Positions 32,698 to 44,736 of a stretch of 64,000 bases of DNA are shown here, one piece after another. The position numbers and the translations under genes were made by a program. The first letter of the stretch is position 1, and each line of letters begins with the position of its first letter. The notes under the pieces are model-generated. The model saw nothing but the letters and a program-made list of their open reading frames with translations. It did not search any database and was not told the origin of the DNA. The stretch is from Phialocephala subalpina (taxonomy: Eukaryota > Ascomycota > Leotiomycetes > Helotiales > Mollisiaceae): positions 102,937-166,936 of the forward strand of contig FJOG01000006.1 in the NCBI GenBank assembly GCA_900073065.1, in the 5' to 3' direction.

Positions 32698-33052
32698 ATT
32701 CCTCGATCGCAACCACTATCAAGACGTAATCGCGCACTATCAACTTCCTGCGTTTCTTTGCAGCGAGTTGGGATAGATCAAAACATCAGCCAACCTCGAG
32801 ACTTGAGATGATAGTGAAGCTTATACTTGACAACATGGGGCCCGACACCTGGATAGCTCAAATGGTTGTTCTCCCGCCGTGATTGTGGTGTACTTATTTT
32901 GCTTCAGTATTCGATGAACTTTGCTAGCAATATGTCAATTGTATTCGATATCCTTGATTGTTTCATTAAGGCTAGGACATCGAAGATGCATCAAGTTGTC
33001 TTTTCGTCTATCATTTTCTCATCAGCATTCACTCTGAATTTCGACTTTCTTG

Positions 33053-34548
33053 TTAGAAAATACCACTTACAAAACCCACAACATCATGCGCTAACATATA
33101 AGGAAAGAACAGTGGATCAGGAGGCACTCCCGGTAGCACATCAACATGTTTCCCATCCCAGCCGGTAGTCCCGAAATATGGCGTCTTTCGATACCTGTTA
33201 TCGCGTTGTCGCTGTTCTTCTCCATCTGGTAGTTGCCAAGTGTGGGCCATACCTTCTCCGAAAGCGCTGATTAGGGATGTGCGTGGTTTGCGGATGGTTT
33301 CAAACATTTTGAGAGCTTTGGGGATGTCTGAGGTTGAGGAAGCGCGGGAGAGACATTCTGCGAGGCAGATGGAGTCTTCGATTGCCATGGCATGTCCCTT
33401 TTTGAGTTAGTGATCGGCAAAGGGACGGGGCTGGGAAGAGGCTTACTTGGCCGGAGAAGGGGAGCATTGCGTGCGCGGCTGGACATTTAGTCACTCTTCG
33501 GTCTGAGAAGGGGAAAGGAGGGGACTCACAATCGCCCAATAGCACGACTTTCCCACTTCTGAATACCCACGACTCAAGTTTTGGCAGTGAATTCAATTTC
33601 CAAACCAGTAAATCATCTGGCTTCACAAGCTCCATCATCTTGGCCACAATAGGCTCAAAGTCAGAATAAGTATCTTTCATCAAGTTGATGTCTCCTTTCT
33701 TGTTCCATTCTCCTGCTGTTCCGGTATTCCCTGGATGACAGCATTCTAGGGAGTAGTACTTCCCATTTTGAACCGGGATGCCGACGATGACGCGGTGGGG
33801 ACCCCACCATATGGTTGAACAGTCAAGTAAAGGAGCGAGTTCTGGGTCTGCTTTGAATGTAGCACCGGGGATGACAGCTCTGTATATGTTGTACTCGCTC
33901 TTCAGCTCCACGTTCGGGTATAGTAGAGCTCTGATTGTTGATTTTGCACCTGGTTGAGTTAGTGGTGTGCTGCAAGTGCAGATGGTGGGCTTACCGTCAG
34001 CGCCGATTATGAGATCAGCTTCTATTCTTTGACCGTCTTTAGTGATTGCGACTGGAGAGTTGCCGCTCTCATCGATGTCTACAATTCGTGTATTTGTCTT
34101 GATTAAAGCGCCTGCTTCAGTAGCAGCTTGAACAAGTAGTTGCTGCAGTGGCGCACGATGCACAACAATAGCTCTGCCTCCTATCAGCCATTTTCATTCT
34201 CACAACCCACCAAGACTAGTGGTCCCTCTAACATAAATCAATAGAAACCACTTACTGATATTTATACAGCTTCTCTCTCGTCCCAGCATCGCAGACAAAC
34301 TCCCCAGTATATCTCAGAAACCTTCTCCTTTCCGGGGCCTTCGCTTCCGCAGCCTCATGGAGTCGTTGGAACAGCCCGAGATAATCCCAGCAGCGCAATG
34401 AGTTCGAGGGAATGGTGATGCCTCCACCAATGGTCTGGAGTTTTGAGGTTGATTCGAGGACTGTGACTTTATGGCCGGCTTGCGAGAGAGAGGTTGCTGT
34501 GGCGAGACCGCCGAGACCGCCGCCTATGATGAGGATGTTGAAGGGCAT
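33053..34548 (-). CDS. FAD-dependent monooxygenase (salicylate hydroxylase-like)
   Basis: About 422 residues in five exons (34548-34256, 34173-33995, 33949-33530, 33478-33447, 33397-33053). Class A flavin monooxygenases use FAD and NAD(P)H to hydroxylate aromatic or polyketide substrates. All three family motifs are present: the GxGxxG dinucleotide fold ILIIGGGLGGLATATSLS at the start, the DG motif IIGADGAKSTIRALL, and the GD motif VVLLGDSAHAMLPFSGQGH followed by MAIEDS. The first sits in exon 1, while the DG and GD motifs are completed only by splicing, which confirms the exon model. There is no membrane helix or signal peptide. No biosynthetic cluster surrounds it, so the substrate is unknown. 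Confidence 0.9.
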
Positions 34549-36574
34549 TTTTTGAGTGTTTGGTGTTCGTGGAAACTTGTCGGAGGGAGTTTGGGAAGAA
34601 GGGTTGATGTTGAGATCATATAGATGGGGAAGGTGGGGTTTATACTTCTGGTGGGGTCGGCGAGATAGGCCTTGCAGATCGGCACTTCTGACATTTGACG
34701 GATGGCTGTCAGCAGTGGAGCTTATTATTGTCGTGTTCGCGATCGAGTTAGGATTACAGTATCGTAATCCCGAAAGAGAATTGGCATAGGCTTTCTGTTC
34801 CGTTGTCAGCACCATGAATGCTGTTGCGTGAGGTGTAGATAATTGAGCGCCAAGAGAAGTCTATTGGCCTTCAATTGTCCTCCATACGAAGTTACAGTAT
34901 TCGGGTTTTACGAGGAGTACCGGGTTCTGTACATTCATCGATATAATTGTGTGGTTTTTGGATGCATGGCCCTTGGCCGACATTTTGACCTGGAATGAAT
35001 GTTCGGAGTACCCGCTCTATTCCTTCATTGGCAACTGATTTTTCCATGCGTTCATATTCTCGATTGGAGCAGCACGATACAAGTCACCTGCTTACACAAT
35101 GCATGATCTCAGCCTATAGAGTTTGTTGTGCAAGAACTGTCATCCGCAATGTGGATGCTTTGACTGCAGCACAGTCGAGAGTGAGACATGTTGATGCTCT
35201 GGAAATCCGACTCTCTTGTCTTTGCTGGGGGCTGACGAAAGTCTAATGGATTGGCAGAATGAGAACAAAATGAGGCAACGCATGTGGACATGCAGAAAGC
35301 GACGGCTTGCCTCGTACTTTGAAGACAGCACCGACCGCGCGATTGATATCCTATCCCTTACAGGCCGAACAAGTAACCAAATTCCTTGACCCATGCGTGC
35401 CTTCATCTCATGGGGACTTTTGTGGTATAAGGTTACTCTTTCTCTGGCCCGCCAGATTGATGCCGTCTCTCATCGGCCTTCCGAAGATTGTTTCTCAGCT
35501 CTGGTGTCTCCCGTGGTGCTAGATGTGGTTGTTCTTAACACTGCGTTGTGCTGCTTCTGTTTCCCAGTGGGATCCTCGCATCCCTCTGCTACAGTAGATA
35601 TCAGAATGTTGGCTCTGGTGGAGTTAGATTAGGGAAATTTGTTTATTCGGGTTGGGGTGTTCATTCTGCTTCGTGTAGGATTGATTGTGAGTTGTGGGAA
35701 AGTGAGTTTCGAGGGTGTGCTGAGGATCTCTACCTCTCTCTTCGACTCGTCTGCCGTTCAATTGACGCCATCTCGTCGTGCAGCCGTTGAATTTGCGGGA
35801 GAGACAAGCAAATATAAACTTTCAGCCTCCTCTCCCGTCTTGAAACTTGAAACTGCAAGCACCTGCCTGATGCCGAGAGCGGGAAGCAGGTCAAAGCGAT
35901 CTGCGAAGATCCGCGCGACTAAACTATATTCGATGAACTATTGATTTTGGCTTGGGCTTGGGATGAATTGACCAATCACAGCCTCTCTCGCAAATGATTC
36001 TTTCCTCTTCCATCCTCGCCTCCTTTTCTCCTCCGTCCAACAACATCGTCGCTCTAACTCCCTTCAGCAGCCTCTCTCGCCTCTCTCCATCTCCCACTCG
36101 TTCCTCGGCATCGTGGTCTGCGGATCGGAGAATACCCGTAGACACGGTAAGTCCAAATCGTGGAAAGGTTGCGCACAGCAAGCTTCGCCGAAATGTGAAC
36201 CCCAAGTCTGAGTCTGAGTCTCGAGTCTCGAGTCTTCCTCGCCGTCACTGTGCGACCTCACCGTCGTCACTTTTCGTTGTCTCAAGATCCCGTCTGCCCC
36301 GTCTGCAGTCCAGATCATAGCAGCTTCCTCACATCTCAATTTTCTCAATGCTTTAACCATTTTTAGCTTTGCCTGCCGTCCCCAGATCTGTACTGATCAC
36401 TTGCCTCGAACTCTCACAAGCTTCTAGTCCAGATCCACGTCTAGGTCTAGGTCTAGGTCCATCCCATCGCCTTCCCTCGAACCTATACATACGTCGACTT
36501 GCAGACGCTGAAACTACGGATGCTGCTCAGCGCACGGTAGTCGGGGTGGTCCTCCCTTTCTTTCGTCTGAAAAG
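34549..36574. other. Divergent intergenic region
   Basis: This 2-kb gap separates the monooxygenase (-) from the membrane protein (+). It contains a short CTAGGT tandem near 36441-36460 and many CT-rich tracts. Open frames on both strands overlap one another and none carries a domain. Confidence 0.4.
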
Positions 36575-37734
36575 ATGGCTTTCATCTTCACGATGCGTTC
36601 GACGGGGAGCAGTGGCAGTATGCATCGACGAGATCCTGCTTCGGGCAGCTCTCTGCCTGCCATCTCAGAGGATAGTGCTTCGTTCCTCGAGCCGAGAGCT
36701 CCTCCTGCCATACCTGAGCGGGCGCTCAATCGACCTTCGACGAGGATATGGGCACTGGGGGCTCCGCCCATACACGCATACGACAGCCCGCCACCATACA
36801 ACCGCTTCGACGATGTCTTTGGGCCGAATGGAGAGAAGTTGTCAGATGTGAGGAGGCAGAAGGGCATCAGGGATAAGAAGTGGTTTGCGAAGAGAGGAGG
36901 ATGGAAGAGATTGGCTTTGATCGCGTTGGTTGTGATACTATGTATCGTGGCACTTGGCGTAGGATTGGGTGTTGGGTTGACACGAAAGCACAGCTCTTCC
37001 TCGTATGCTTTCCCACACACTGTAGTAATCACCATCTAATAGCATCCAGCAGCAAAGACAATGGCAGCAGCAGCAGCAGTTCACAAGGCGGTGCATCAGG
37101 CACGCCCAACAACCCCGCCACCAATAATCCAGCTTCCAACACAACCTTCCCAGCCGGCTCCTACAGATTCGAAACCTTCCTCGATACCGTCGCTACGAAT
37201 TGCTCCTCCAACCCGAATACATGGCTCTGCTACCCCTACTCTACATACGCAGAGAACCCCTCCTCATCTGCAGCAACATTCGAGTGGATCATCTCCCCCG
37301 TCAACAATACAAACAATTTCACCATCTCTTCAACTCAAAACTACTTCTCAATAGTCTTCAGCAACCTCTCCCTCATACTCCAAAAAGAAGGCGCCAGCGA
37401 CGAGCACTATTTCTTCCAAACAATGATGCAAAAACCCACCAAGCCTTCTGTGCAACTCGGCAGCTCCAACGTAGCAAGTACCTGTTATTTCAACTCCACA
37501 ACCTTCCAAGGATACCTCTACACCAAGATGCCGAAATCATATCCAAACAACAGCACGAATACCACAACTGAGGCTTTTACACCGTGGCCCTACGCGGTGA
37601 AGGTAGAGCAGGTTGCTGCTGCTGGGGTGGGGACACCGACTTGTCTTGGTCCGTCCGGGGAGAGTTTGGGAGATTTCAGTGTGGAAGATGGAACGCAGCT
37701 TTGTGATTGTTTGTACTTGAATACCGGGACTTGA
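36575..37734 (+). CDS. Single-pass membrane protein with Ser/Asn-rich outer domain
   Basis: About 370 residues in two exons (36575-37002, 37050-37734). The first 110 residues are basic, Pro-rich and cytosolic in style. One hydrophobic helix follows (RLALIALVVILCIVALGVGL, about 113-135), then a Ser-rich stalk and an outer domain with several N-x-S/T glycosylation sites (such as NNTNNFTIS and NNSTNTT) and paired Cys. This fits a type II plasma-membrane or cell-wall-facing protein. The intron is 47 nt and its removal joins two Ser tracts in frame. I do not recognise the outer domain. It may be a cell-surface protein of unknown role. Confidence 0.8.
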
Positions 37735-40440
37735 TCGGATACATGATACCTTGGTAGTCTTCGTCGTTTAGCGTGGGTGGACTGGCGCTGGGGAGTAATT
37801 TAATGTGGTATACTTTCTAATCATTAATAGCTCGATAAGCATGTTTCAACGGCCGAGTTTTAATTGGAGATTGTACATAGCTATTTACGATTACGATATT
37901 GTTTAGTGTAATGTATACAACATATTCAGCGATGCTCGCCATGTTCAGAAGTCCAGGTGCCTGACTAGTTCCTAGACCACAGCTACAACCTTTGGCAGCA
38001 AGAAAGTCCCAAAATCTTTGGTTCTTTCAGCAGTCGGATGGATTACTCCGAGCACCCTTCTGAATATAGCGATTGCGATGCGCCTCCATACTATAACCAT
38101 TCACTTTTTGAAAGGTCAACTGAAGACACCAATGCGGCAAGTGCCCACTTCGAGGTTTCTATAAAGGAACAGGTTCTCTCTCTCCTAGGTCTCTTCTTCA
38201 ACTAACTGAATGCCGATATAACAGACTGACATCTCCTGCCAGTTTCCATTCTTGCTTTCAACTTCCCCGAGCCCTCAGCTAGGGTTAACGACCGTACCTT
38301 CCTCGACCTCAACTAAGGATCCAGCATAGATTTTTAGCCTCGACATCAGGCGCTTGACTTGATCACCTTCGACATGTTGAATTGCTGAAATAAGCCGAGA
38401 AGTCTCGTTTTTTATAGAGTCTCGATACGTTCGTCCCGTTCGTGGGTTTCAAAAGCTGGAAAGGCTCTCTTGATCTACTGCCACTAATAACTCAAATTTC
38501 CCATCTCTATTTTTGCTCGTCTCTCGATGTGGCAAGTGCCTACTTCGAGATTCCCATCAATGAACAGGGAACGTCGCCGTGGCAGAGGTAGCTGCAAAGA
38601 AAGCACAGGAGGCAATGGCCGGACTTGAGAAGTCTGGTGACCTTCAGATGGTATGATTGTTGCACGAAGCTAGGGTGGAGGACCCCACCTCCTTAACCTC
38701 AACTTCCTCGTTCGCTCTCTTATATATTCTGTCCAAATTTTTTGAGCTCGTTTCCTTTTGTTGTCAATCGAAATACCGCTGTCAACGTCCACCATTTCTT
38801 AATTCAAGCTTCCCGACATCCGAATCCAAATTCATGTGCAGGCCCCATGACTTCTTCGTCCACCGGCATAAGAGAGTCGACGTCGAGCAAAGAGATGAAG
38901 TATATGCTCCTACCGTACAACACAGACCTCTTGCCTCGATATCGGGCACGTGACTGGATGAGGTCGGCGACTTGTTGAAGATTGGAAAGGTCGGAGAAGT
39001 CTTGTCTTTTATAGATGAAAGTGCCACTTCTCGCTCCAGCCAAATTAGAATCGAGAGGCTCTCTGAGATCCTGGGTTCACTCGCCGCCAGTACCTAAAGT
39101 CCCTGACTTATTCCTATGCTCATCTGTAAAACTTCCTCGATTCGTGCCCACCGTGAAAACTATAAATAAACGTCTCCCGCTACAACTTTGCTTCTTCCCT
39201 AATACTCACAGACCTCACGTACCATGCATTGTATGACCTGCGATCAGTTCAAATTCTTGCTTCTTGACCTTCCCCAAGTAACATCAATTACCTCGTCCTT
39301 CTCTTCTCTTGCACCCTCCACATCCCCAACTTGAGGTATTCTGGACTCTTGTCTTATTTTTATCATTATTACTACTGCTGTCAATATACATCACTCAGCT
39401 CTGGAGTTCCCAAAATTGGTGTTCACGTGAAGAAGACCCGCAACAAGCTCACTCGATTCGCATCGAGCAATGGGATCACGACGGCCTTTGGAGCCTCACG
39501 AACAGAGATTGATTCATTCCAACATCCGGATTGTTCAAAATTTCGGAAGCCTTCTACAGTTCCATGACGGAAGCTGCTCGACACCTATACGTATAGTAGG
39601 CATGAGACTGGATTCCTCGTCGCGTTCTCTGCTCAAATTTCGAACAGACTTGACGTTTTACTTCTGTCTTTCTAAAAGTAGACAAACTTCGGATTTACTG
39701 CAAGTGTCTACCTTCGAAAGTCTATATGTACACATCTGCTTTCTGTTCTTCTTCTACAACATGCCACACAACACAAAAACGGGTGGCTTTAGGGAAGTTC
39801 GTGGCCAACCAAGTCAGAATCATGCTGCTCACCTTTATTGCCTCTAGCTAAGATGGACGACCTTATCTTCCTCGTTTTCTGTCCTCTCCGCTCCTTCTCG
39901 TATCGAATTTCGAGGTGTTCTGCACTTCTCTTGGTTTTGGTGGTGTATTTAGGGATTGTCCCCGGATTGGGACAAAACACAGACGGCACAGACATTAAAG
40001 TACGAGTACTTGAAAAGGCCGCAGTTTCGTGTCATGTCCGTCTTGTGCTAAGGCGCGTTGTCCTGAGCCTCAAATGGTCCAAGTTCCTACACAACTAGAA
40101 CTAGCTCCTCACGCGTCCTCTCGAAGGCCATCAAAGACCGACAGGACAGAAGTCTTTGCCTGGCCGACCCAGCTGCAGAGCACGGTATTGACAAATTGGC
40201 GGACGGAAATTACCTGGTTTGTGCGTGCCGTAATGTCTTCCGTGTTTGATAAACGGGGGGCGAGTAGATTTGGGATCTCCGCACGAGGCTAAGTCCCGAA
40301 GCTAGTTGAAGACCTTTGGCTGTAAATGACAGGACTCGGATTTGGGAATCAGATCCACGCAAACATAAACATGGGGAAAGTATGGATGGTCAGCGGGTTT
40401 CGAAAAATTTGCTTGGAATCTGATTTGTCGAAGTGCCGGA
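37735..40440. other. Gene-poor 2.7-kb region with faint internal repeats
   Basis: No gene is supported. A phrase GGCAAGTGCC-ACTTCGAG recurs near 38138 and 38530. A 28-codon fragment (38568-38656, VAAKKAQEAMAGLEKSGD) looks coding but has no start. These could be remains of an old duplicated gene. Confidence 0.4.
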
Positions 40441-41976
40441 TTAGGAGGAGTTAGATGTCGATTCTCTGTTGTGTGTCTTTTGATGCTTCAGTAGATCTCG
40501 TCTCCTGCAGAATCCTTTGCGACCAACACGACGACACCCTGGAGCAGTACATGGGAATGGACTCTCGTCGTGTGCGTCACGCAAGTGCTGGGTTAGTTCC
40601 TTCCGCATCTGAAAGACGATTTGTTGCTGGTTTTCGTCCGACTCTGAAGAAGGGCCAGTGGTTGGGGAATGATATGCACACCCTTCGTGTGGACAAGTCC
40701 GAGCCTTTTTCTTGGACGTTGCTTTTGAAGGGGACGGTTGAGAATCCTGGCTGTCGTCAGACACATCGAGTTTGTGATATCCCCGAAGATGCTGAGTCAG
40801 GTGATCTGGACGATGATCGGAATATTTCGAGCAATAGGGGCAAGAATAGACTACTTTGGGGTCGAATTTGTCTAGGTGTCGATTTAGAACATCGAATCGT
40901 GAGAACGTCTCACCGCAGCTGCAAGCATAAGTGGCGTGCTGAGTTTGCCTTGCATGGCTATCGAGTCGAGCCTTGTTCCGAAATTGTGATTTGCATTCTT
41001 GACATGTGTTTGGAGCCTCTTGCTGACTTTGCGCATGTTGAAATTGGATCGTGCGGGGTTCATCGAACCCTTCCGTTGCCAGATCTTGCTCCCGTTGAAA
41101 GTCTGGTATAGCAGATTGCATAGCAGGTGTACCTGGAGGATATTGATATCTCGCTTCGTGCAAACTGTTCACATCAGTAAGTCGCAGTCAATGCATTTGG
41201 GACAGGGAACTTACGATTGTTGAGGGATAACATGCAGCAAGGATTCCCCAGAACCCATATCTTGCGTCCATTGCATGGACGCTGCCAGATCAACGGGGTC
41301 TGGGCTCGAAGGAAAGGCAAACGCTGAAGAGACGCCATTCAGGAACGAGGCATCTGCCGCCTCGTAGTTGGCGTGGCTGGTAAGATCGAGGCAGCCTGCA
41401 TGATCCAAGGAGGGACTGAAGGATTGGCCATGATTGGCGAGAGAAAGGTGGGATGTCGATTTCTGGTAGTCACGTGATTTATCACCACCACCAACAAATG
41501 GCGACCCCTCCTGTATTTGCGTTGGAGTTGAAAACATCATCATGGACATATTGTTCATCATTGGAAAATTATGGTATGAGTTGAAAGGATTCGAATTCCG
41601 CTCATATTGCCAGGCTTGATCCATGTGATCACGAGGGGAGCTCGTTATGGTGTTTTGTGCAGACTCAGCCTCGTCATCTCCGTAAGGCAAGCTCGTTGTG
41701 GTGTTTAACGCAGATTCAGCCTCGTCGTCTCCGTAAGGCAAGCGCTCGGGATGATCTGATTGAGTGTGCTTCCACAGAGCTTGGCTGTTGGCAAACATCT
41801 TCCGGTCAGGGCACAATGTACATGCCTAAGAGGGTGTCGTCTTGCTGTTCCGCGGTAGTTGTTGAATCGAGTATCGTTGATGTCCAGTTCTGGATGTTGG
41901 TTGTTGTTTTTGGCAACTGTTCTCGAATTTCTGTCTCCTGAAACTGACTCTATTTGAGCGCACTGAAAGAGGGCAT
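40441..41976 (-). CDS. C2H2 zinc-finger protein with a damaged 5' end
   Basis: Two clear exons (from about 41823 to 41215, and 41164-40441) encode about 440 residues. There is a first finger CTLCPDRKMFANSQALWKH...H, then after a disordered middle a finger cluster: CQECKSQF...H...H, a CSCGETF finger, CPYCSKYS...H, CPHEGC... and CTAPGCRRVG...H...H. It is probably a nuclear DNA-binding protein. Upstream, the frame from ATG 41976 reads like the natural N-terminus (MPSFSALK, then SQFQETEIREQLP). However it has a TAG at 41952-41950 and needs a one-base shift near 41822 to join the first finger. Either the gene is decaying, the sequence has errors, or a downstream ATG (about 41796) is used. A 17-residue tandem repeat (LPYGDDEAESA-NT-TS) follows the first finger. 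Confidence 0.72.
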
Positions 41977-43478
41977 TGCATTCTTCTAATAGTATTGCTA
42001 CGCGAGGCTGGGAGAGGATTCCTTGAACGAAGTCATTGCCTTGTGTGGTTCGCATTCTGTGCGCTCTGCGTTCAACCGTATTTCTCACAGCGCATCATCA
42101 CCCAAATCTGCTCACCGAGCCCTCCCTTGGTTTGCAAAGTTTCGCCTAAATTTACGAAGAGCAGATGCACACTGATTGCTTTTGCAAAGAATATCTGAGA
42201 ACGCGGGCGTATTTTTAAGATTTTTTTTTAAGACCTATGAGCCTCCCCACACGAGGACATCCATTTGTTTGAGAAGCTCGGACTCTTGGCATCTGCTTTT
42301 GCTGAATTTTGGCGGGATAGGCCCGGGATACATAGAACTCAGATCAGACTTCAACTCATACAACACAGCACGATCACGGATCATACAACGGAAAGTAGAA
42401 AACAACATCCCCTTGGTGTTTCTCCACCTGGTACCTTTTTGGCCATAAATGATTGTATCATTGATTTCTCTATTCAATAAGGATTTCCGGCTCATCTAGT
42501 ACGCCGTTCCGCTCCGATCTCGTGTTACAGAAGAGCTCATACGTCTCCTGAAAGAGACCAGGTGTCCAGTATTCTTCAAATTCCATGCTTGTTAGATGGG
42601 GTTTGAGCGTGTTGCTCACCGGGGTAATTTAGGATCACTCAATACATCACTTCGAGACACATCTGAATTCGTCATAGGCTTCCAAGCGAACAAATGTAAA
42701 CTGTTCACGAACGGCCATGAAATCGGACTCCAACACAGTCGGGCGTGGGCAGCATTGAACCCCTGCAGTCCTTCATTCGAAAGGGCGAGATATTTCATTG
42801 AAAGAGAGAACAGAACTATTTCCGACCACGTGATCATTTCGAAGGAACGTTGGAAGCCTTCAACGCAGCAATGCAAATAAAAGAGAGCAACCAGGGGAAA
42901 CATCTCCGCCAAAAAAAGAAGGGCTCCTTGCCGAGGTACAGCCTCGAAGAAGCCATGGCCTGTTCCTTTGCAAAAGAGACAAGTCTTGCAAACCGTGTGG
43001 CATTACTTGCCTGGCCTCCTTTGGGTTCTCCTGACTGAGAATAACGAGTATAACCTCGGCGATAAAGAACGCCACAATTATAGACAATTGGATAAGGAGA
43101 TACTTCCCAGACCTTTCTTGCGGTATACACCATTGGACAACAGCTTCTACGGTATAAACGATCAGGATGAGAAATGCGAAGCAGTATACTGTGTTGGCAT
43201 CATCTTCAGAGGCTTGCATGATGGGAAGGCACTGGTCGGGTGAGGAGGAGGGCAGACGCTGTTTGCCTCGTTCTGGGTGGTGAGCAATGAGAAGTGAGGA
43301 GGGCGCACGCAGGTTGCCTTGTTCTGCAGCTTCTTCTTATACATTGACATGGATCCCCACTTCTCGAACAGACTGTGCCGAGCTTTTGTTATAAAATGAA
43401 AGTAAAGGTTGAGAACCAGGCGAATGGAATGACAGCTGAGCAGCCGATTGCTAGATGAGGTTGACGGCCAGGCTCGCG
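41977..43478. other. Gene-poor region
   Basis: Open frames of up to about 120 codons occur on both strands, mostly overlapping each other and without domains. Nothing is called. The right edge meets the perfect palindrome. Confidence 0.4.
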
Positions 43479-43522
43479 TATACTTACACGCATGCCCGCG
43501 CGCGGGCATGCGTGTAAGTATA
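43479..43522. repeat. Perfect 44-bp palindrome
   Basis: The left half (43479-43500) begins TATACTTACACG and ends CCCGCG. The right half (43501-43522) is its exact reverse complement, with no spacer. The centre is CCCGCGCGCGGG. Flanking bases do not extend the symmetry. It could extrude as a cruciform or be an assembly fold-back point. Confidence 0.95.
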
Positions 43523-43551
43523 ACCGAGACGATCAACGCCCTTGCGATCAA

Positions 43552-44736
43552 ATGCAAACCGCTCTGGAGGTAATCGTTCCACCAACTTCCATCATACACC
43601 AAATATCTTTTTTTCAAGCAAAGATTGCTTCTCTAGAATTTCAGCTGGAAAAAAAAAGAACACCGCATCAAACATCTAGAGGGGTATCTAACACCTCCAC
43701 CATCTGTCACAGAGGAAGCCATCCAAGCCGATACAGAAACACCAATTTGCACAAAATGCAAATGGCGGGTCGATCAACCAGCGTCAACTGTCGAAAAGAA
43801 AACTCCTAAAAGGAATAGAGAACCAAAGGCAAAACGAACGAAGAGAAAAGTTTTCTTGGATGCCCTCGCAACTGACAATCGCTATCCTAAGTTACCATGT
43901 GAGCAAGGCAATGATGTGCTCATTGCTGATATCATCGGAAAGCGCATTGCCGCACAAGCGTCACGACATTCAGACCTTAGCCTCGATGTTATTGTAGCAG
44001 GAGTAGAGTACCTCAATCTCATCTTTACTAACGAAAAAGATGCGAGATATATTAAGCGGATTATATTCTTCGAAGATCTTGTCTTCGCCTCTTGTTGTGC
44101 CGTATTAGATCATTTAGAGTATCCATTAGAAGGCATCAATAGACTCCTGAGCTCCCGAATCAGCGACTCGAAGCCGAAAAATCTGAAAAGGCTGCGAAAT
44201 GGAGCAGTATGGGCTAATGAAATCATCTCAGAATGTGTTCCTGATAGTTTGGACTCGGGGGGCGCTAGTTCGGAGATAGACAGAGGTGGCTGGAACGAGC
44301 GAATCAATTCAGCTACGGAAGCGTTTTTGAACTGCAAGTGCTTTCCACCTATGCTATTGGGCTCAAAGCTTATGTAAACGGACGGCACTGTGGCGATCTT
44401 TGGCACTCTCGTGGAGGACAAGAATACGAACCGAAGCTACAGGCTATCGAGACGGTGAAGCGTGTATGGCTGAGCCGATCGAGCGACCTTTCCACACTTG
44501 GAAGTGAGGCAGTGGAAGAAACAATGCCTGGAGGCCGACTTCGAACGCAATGCGAGCGGCTTGATAATCCATTAGGAATCGCTAACGGAGTTCCCCTCGA
44601 ACTAAGCACAGTTTCTACGTCCAGAAATTGTCCCCGGCAACTCGGTACTGGACTTATATCGTATGGAGGCAAGCTGTACTATAAAAGACGCAAAGAACTA
44701 CAAGTGCTAATGCATTCAATAGAAACGACCATATAA
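43552..44736 (+). pseudogene. Broken coding region of unknown family
   Basis: One continuous coding signal needs two one-base shifts. Frame A from ATG 43552 gives a hydrophobic then coiled-coil start (SFFQAKIASLEFQLEKK). At a run of nine A (about 43649) coding passes to a second frame with a CTKCKWR pair and a Lys/Arg-rich patch. This frame continues as an alpha-helical domain (DVIVAGVEYLNLIF, FFEDLVFASCCAVLDHLEYP) to about 44330. At a run of five T coding passes to a third frame (LQVLSTYAIGLKAYVNG) ending at 44736. Both breaks are at homopolymers. I do not recognise the family. Decay or base-calling error are both possible. The 44-bp palindrome lies just upstream. Confidence 0.5.

Larger units (their letters stand above)
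31265..33052. other. Convergent intergenic region with AT-rich and repeated DNA
   Basis: This lies between the 3' ends of the 1702-residue gene (+) and the monooxygenase gene (-). It contains a short GATA tandem near 31303, an AT-rich diverged repeat (31650-31925) and a spaced 55-bp repeat (32498-32697). No gene is supported. Confidence 0.5.

Noticed and set aside
33053..37734. Secondary-metabolite cluster around the FAD monooxygenase
   Set aside because: No polyketide synthase, peptide synthetase, terpene synthase, P450 or cluster regulator is adjacent.
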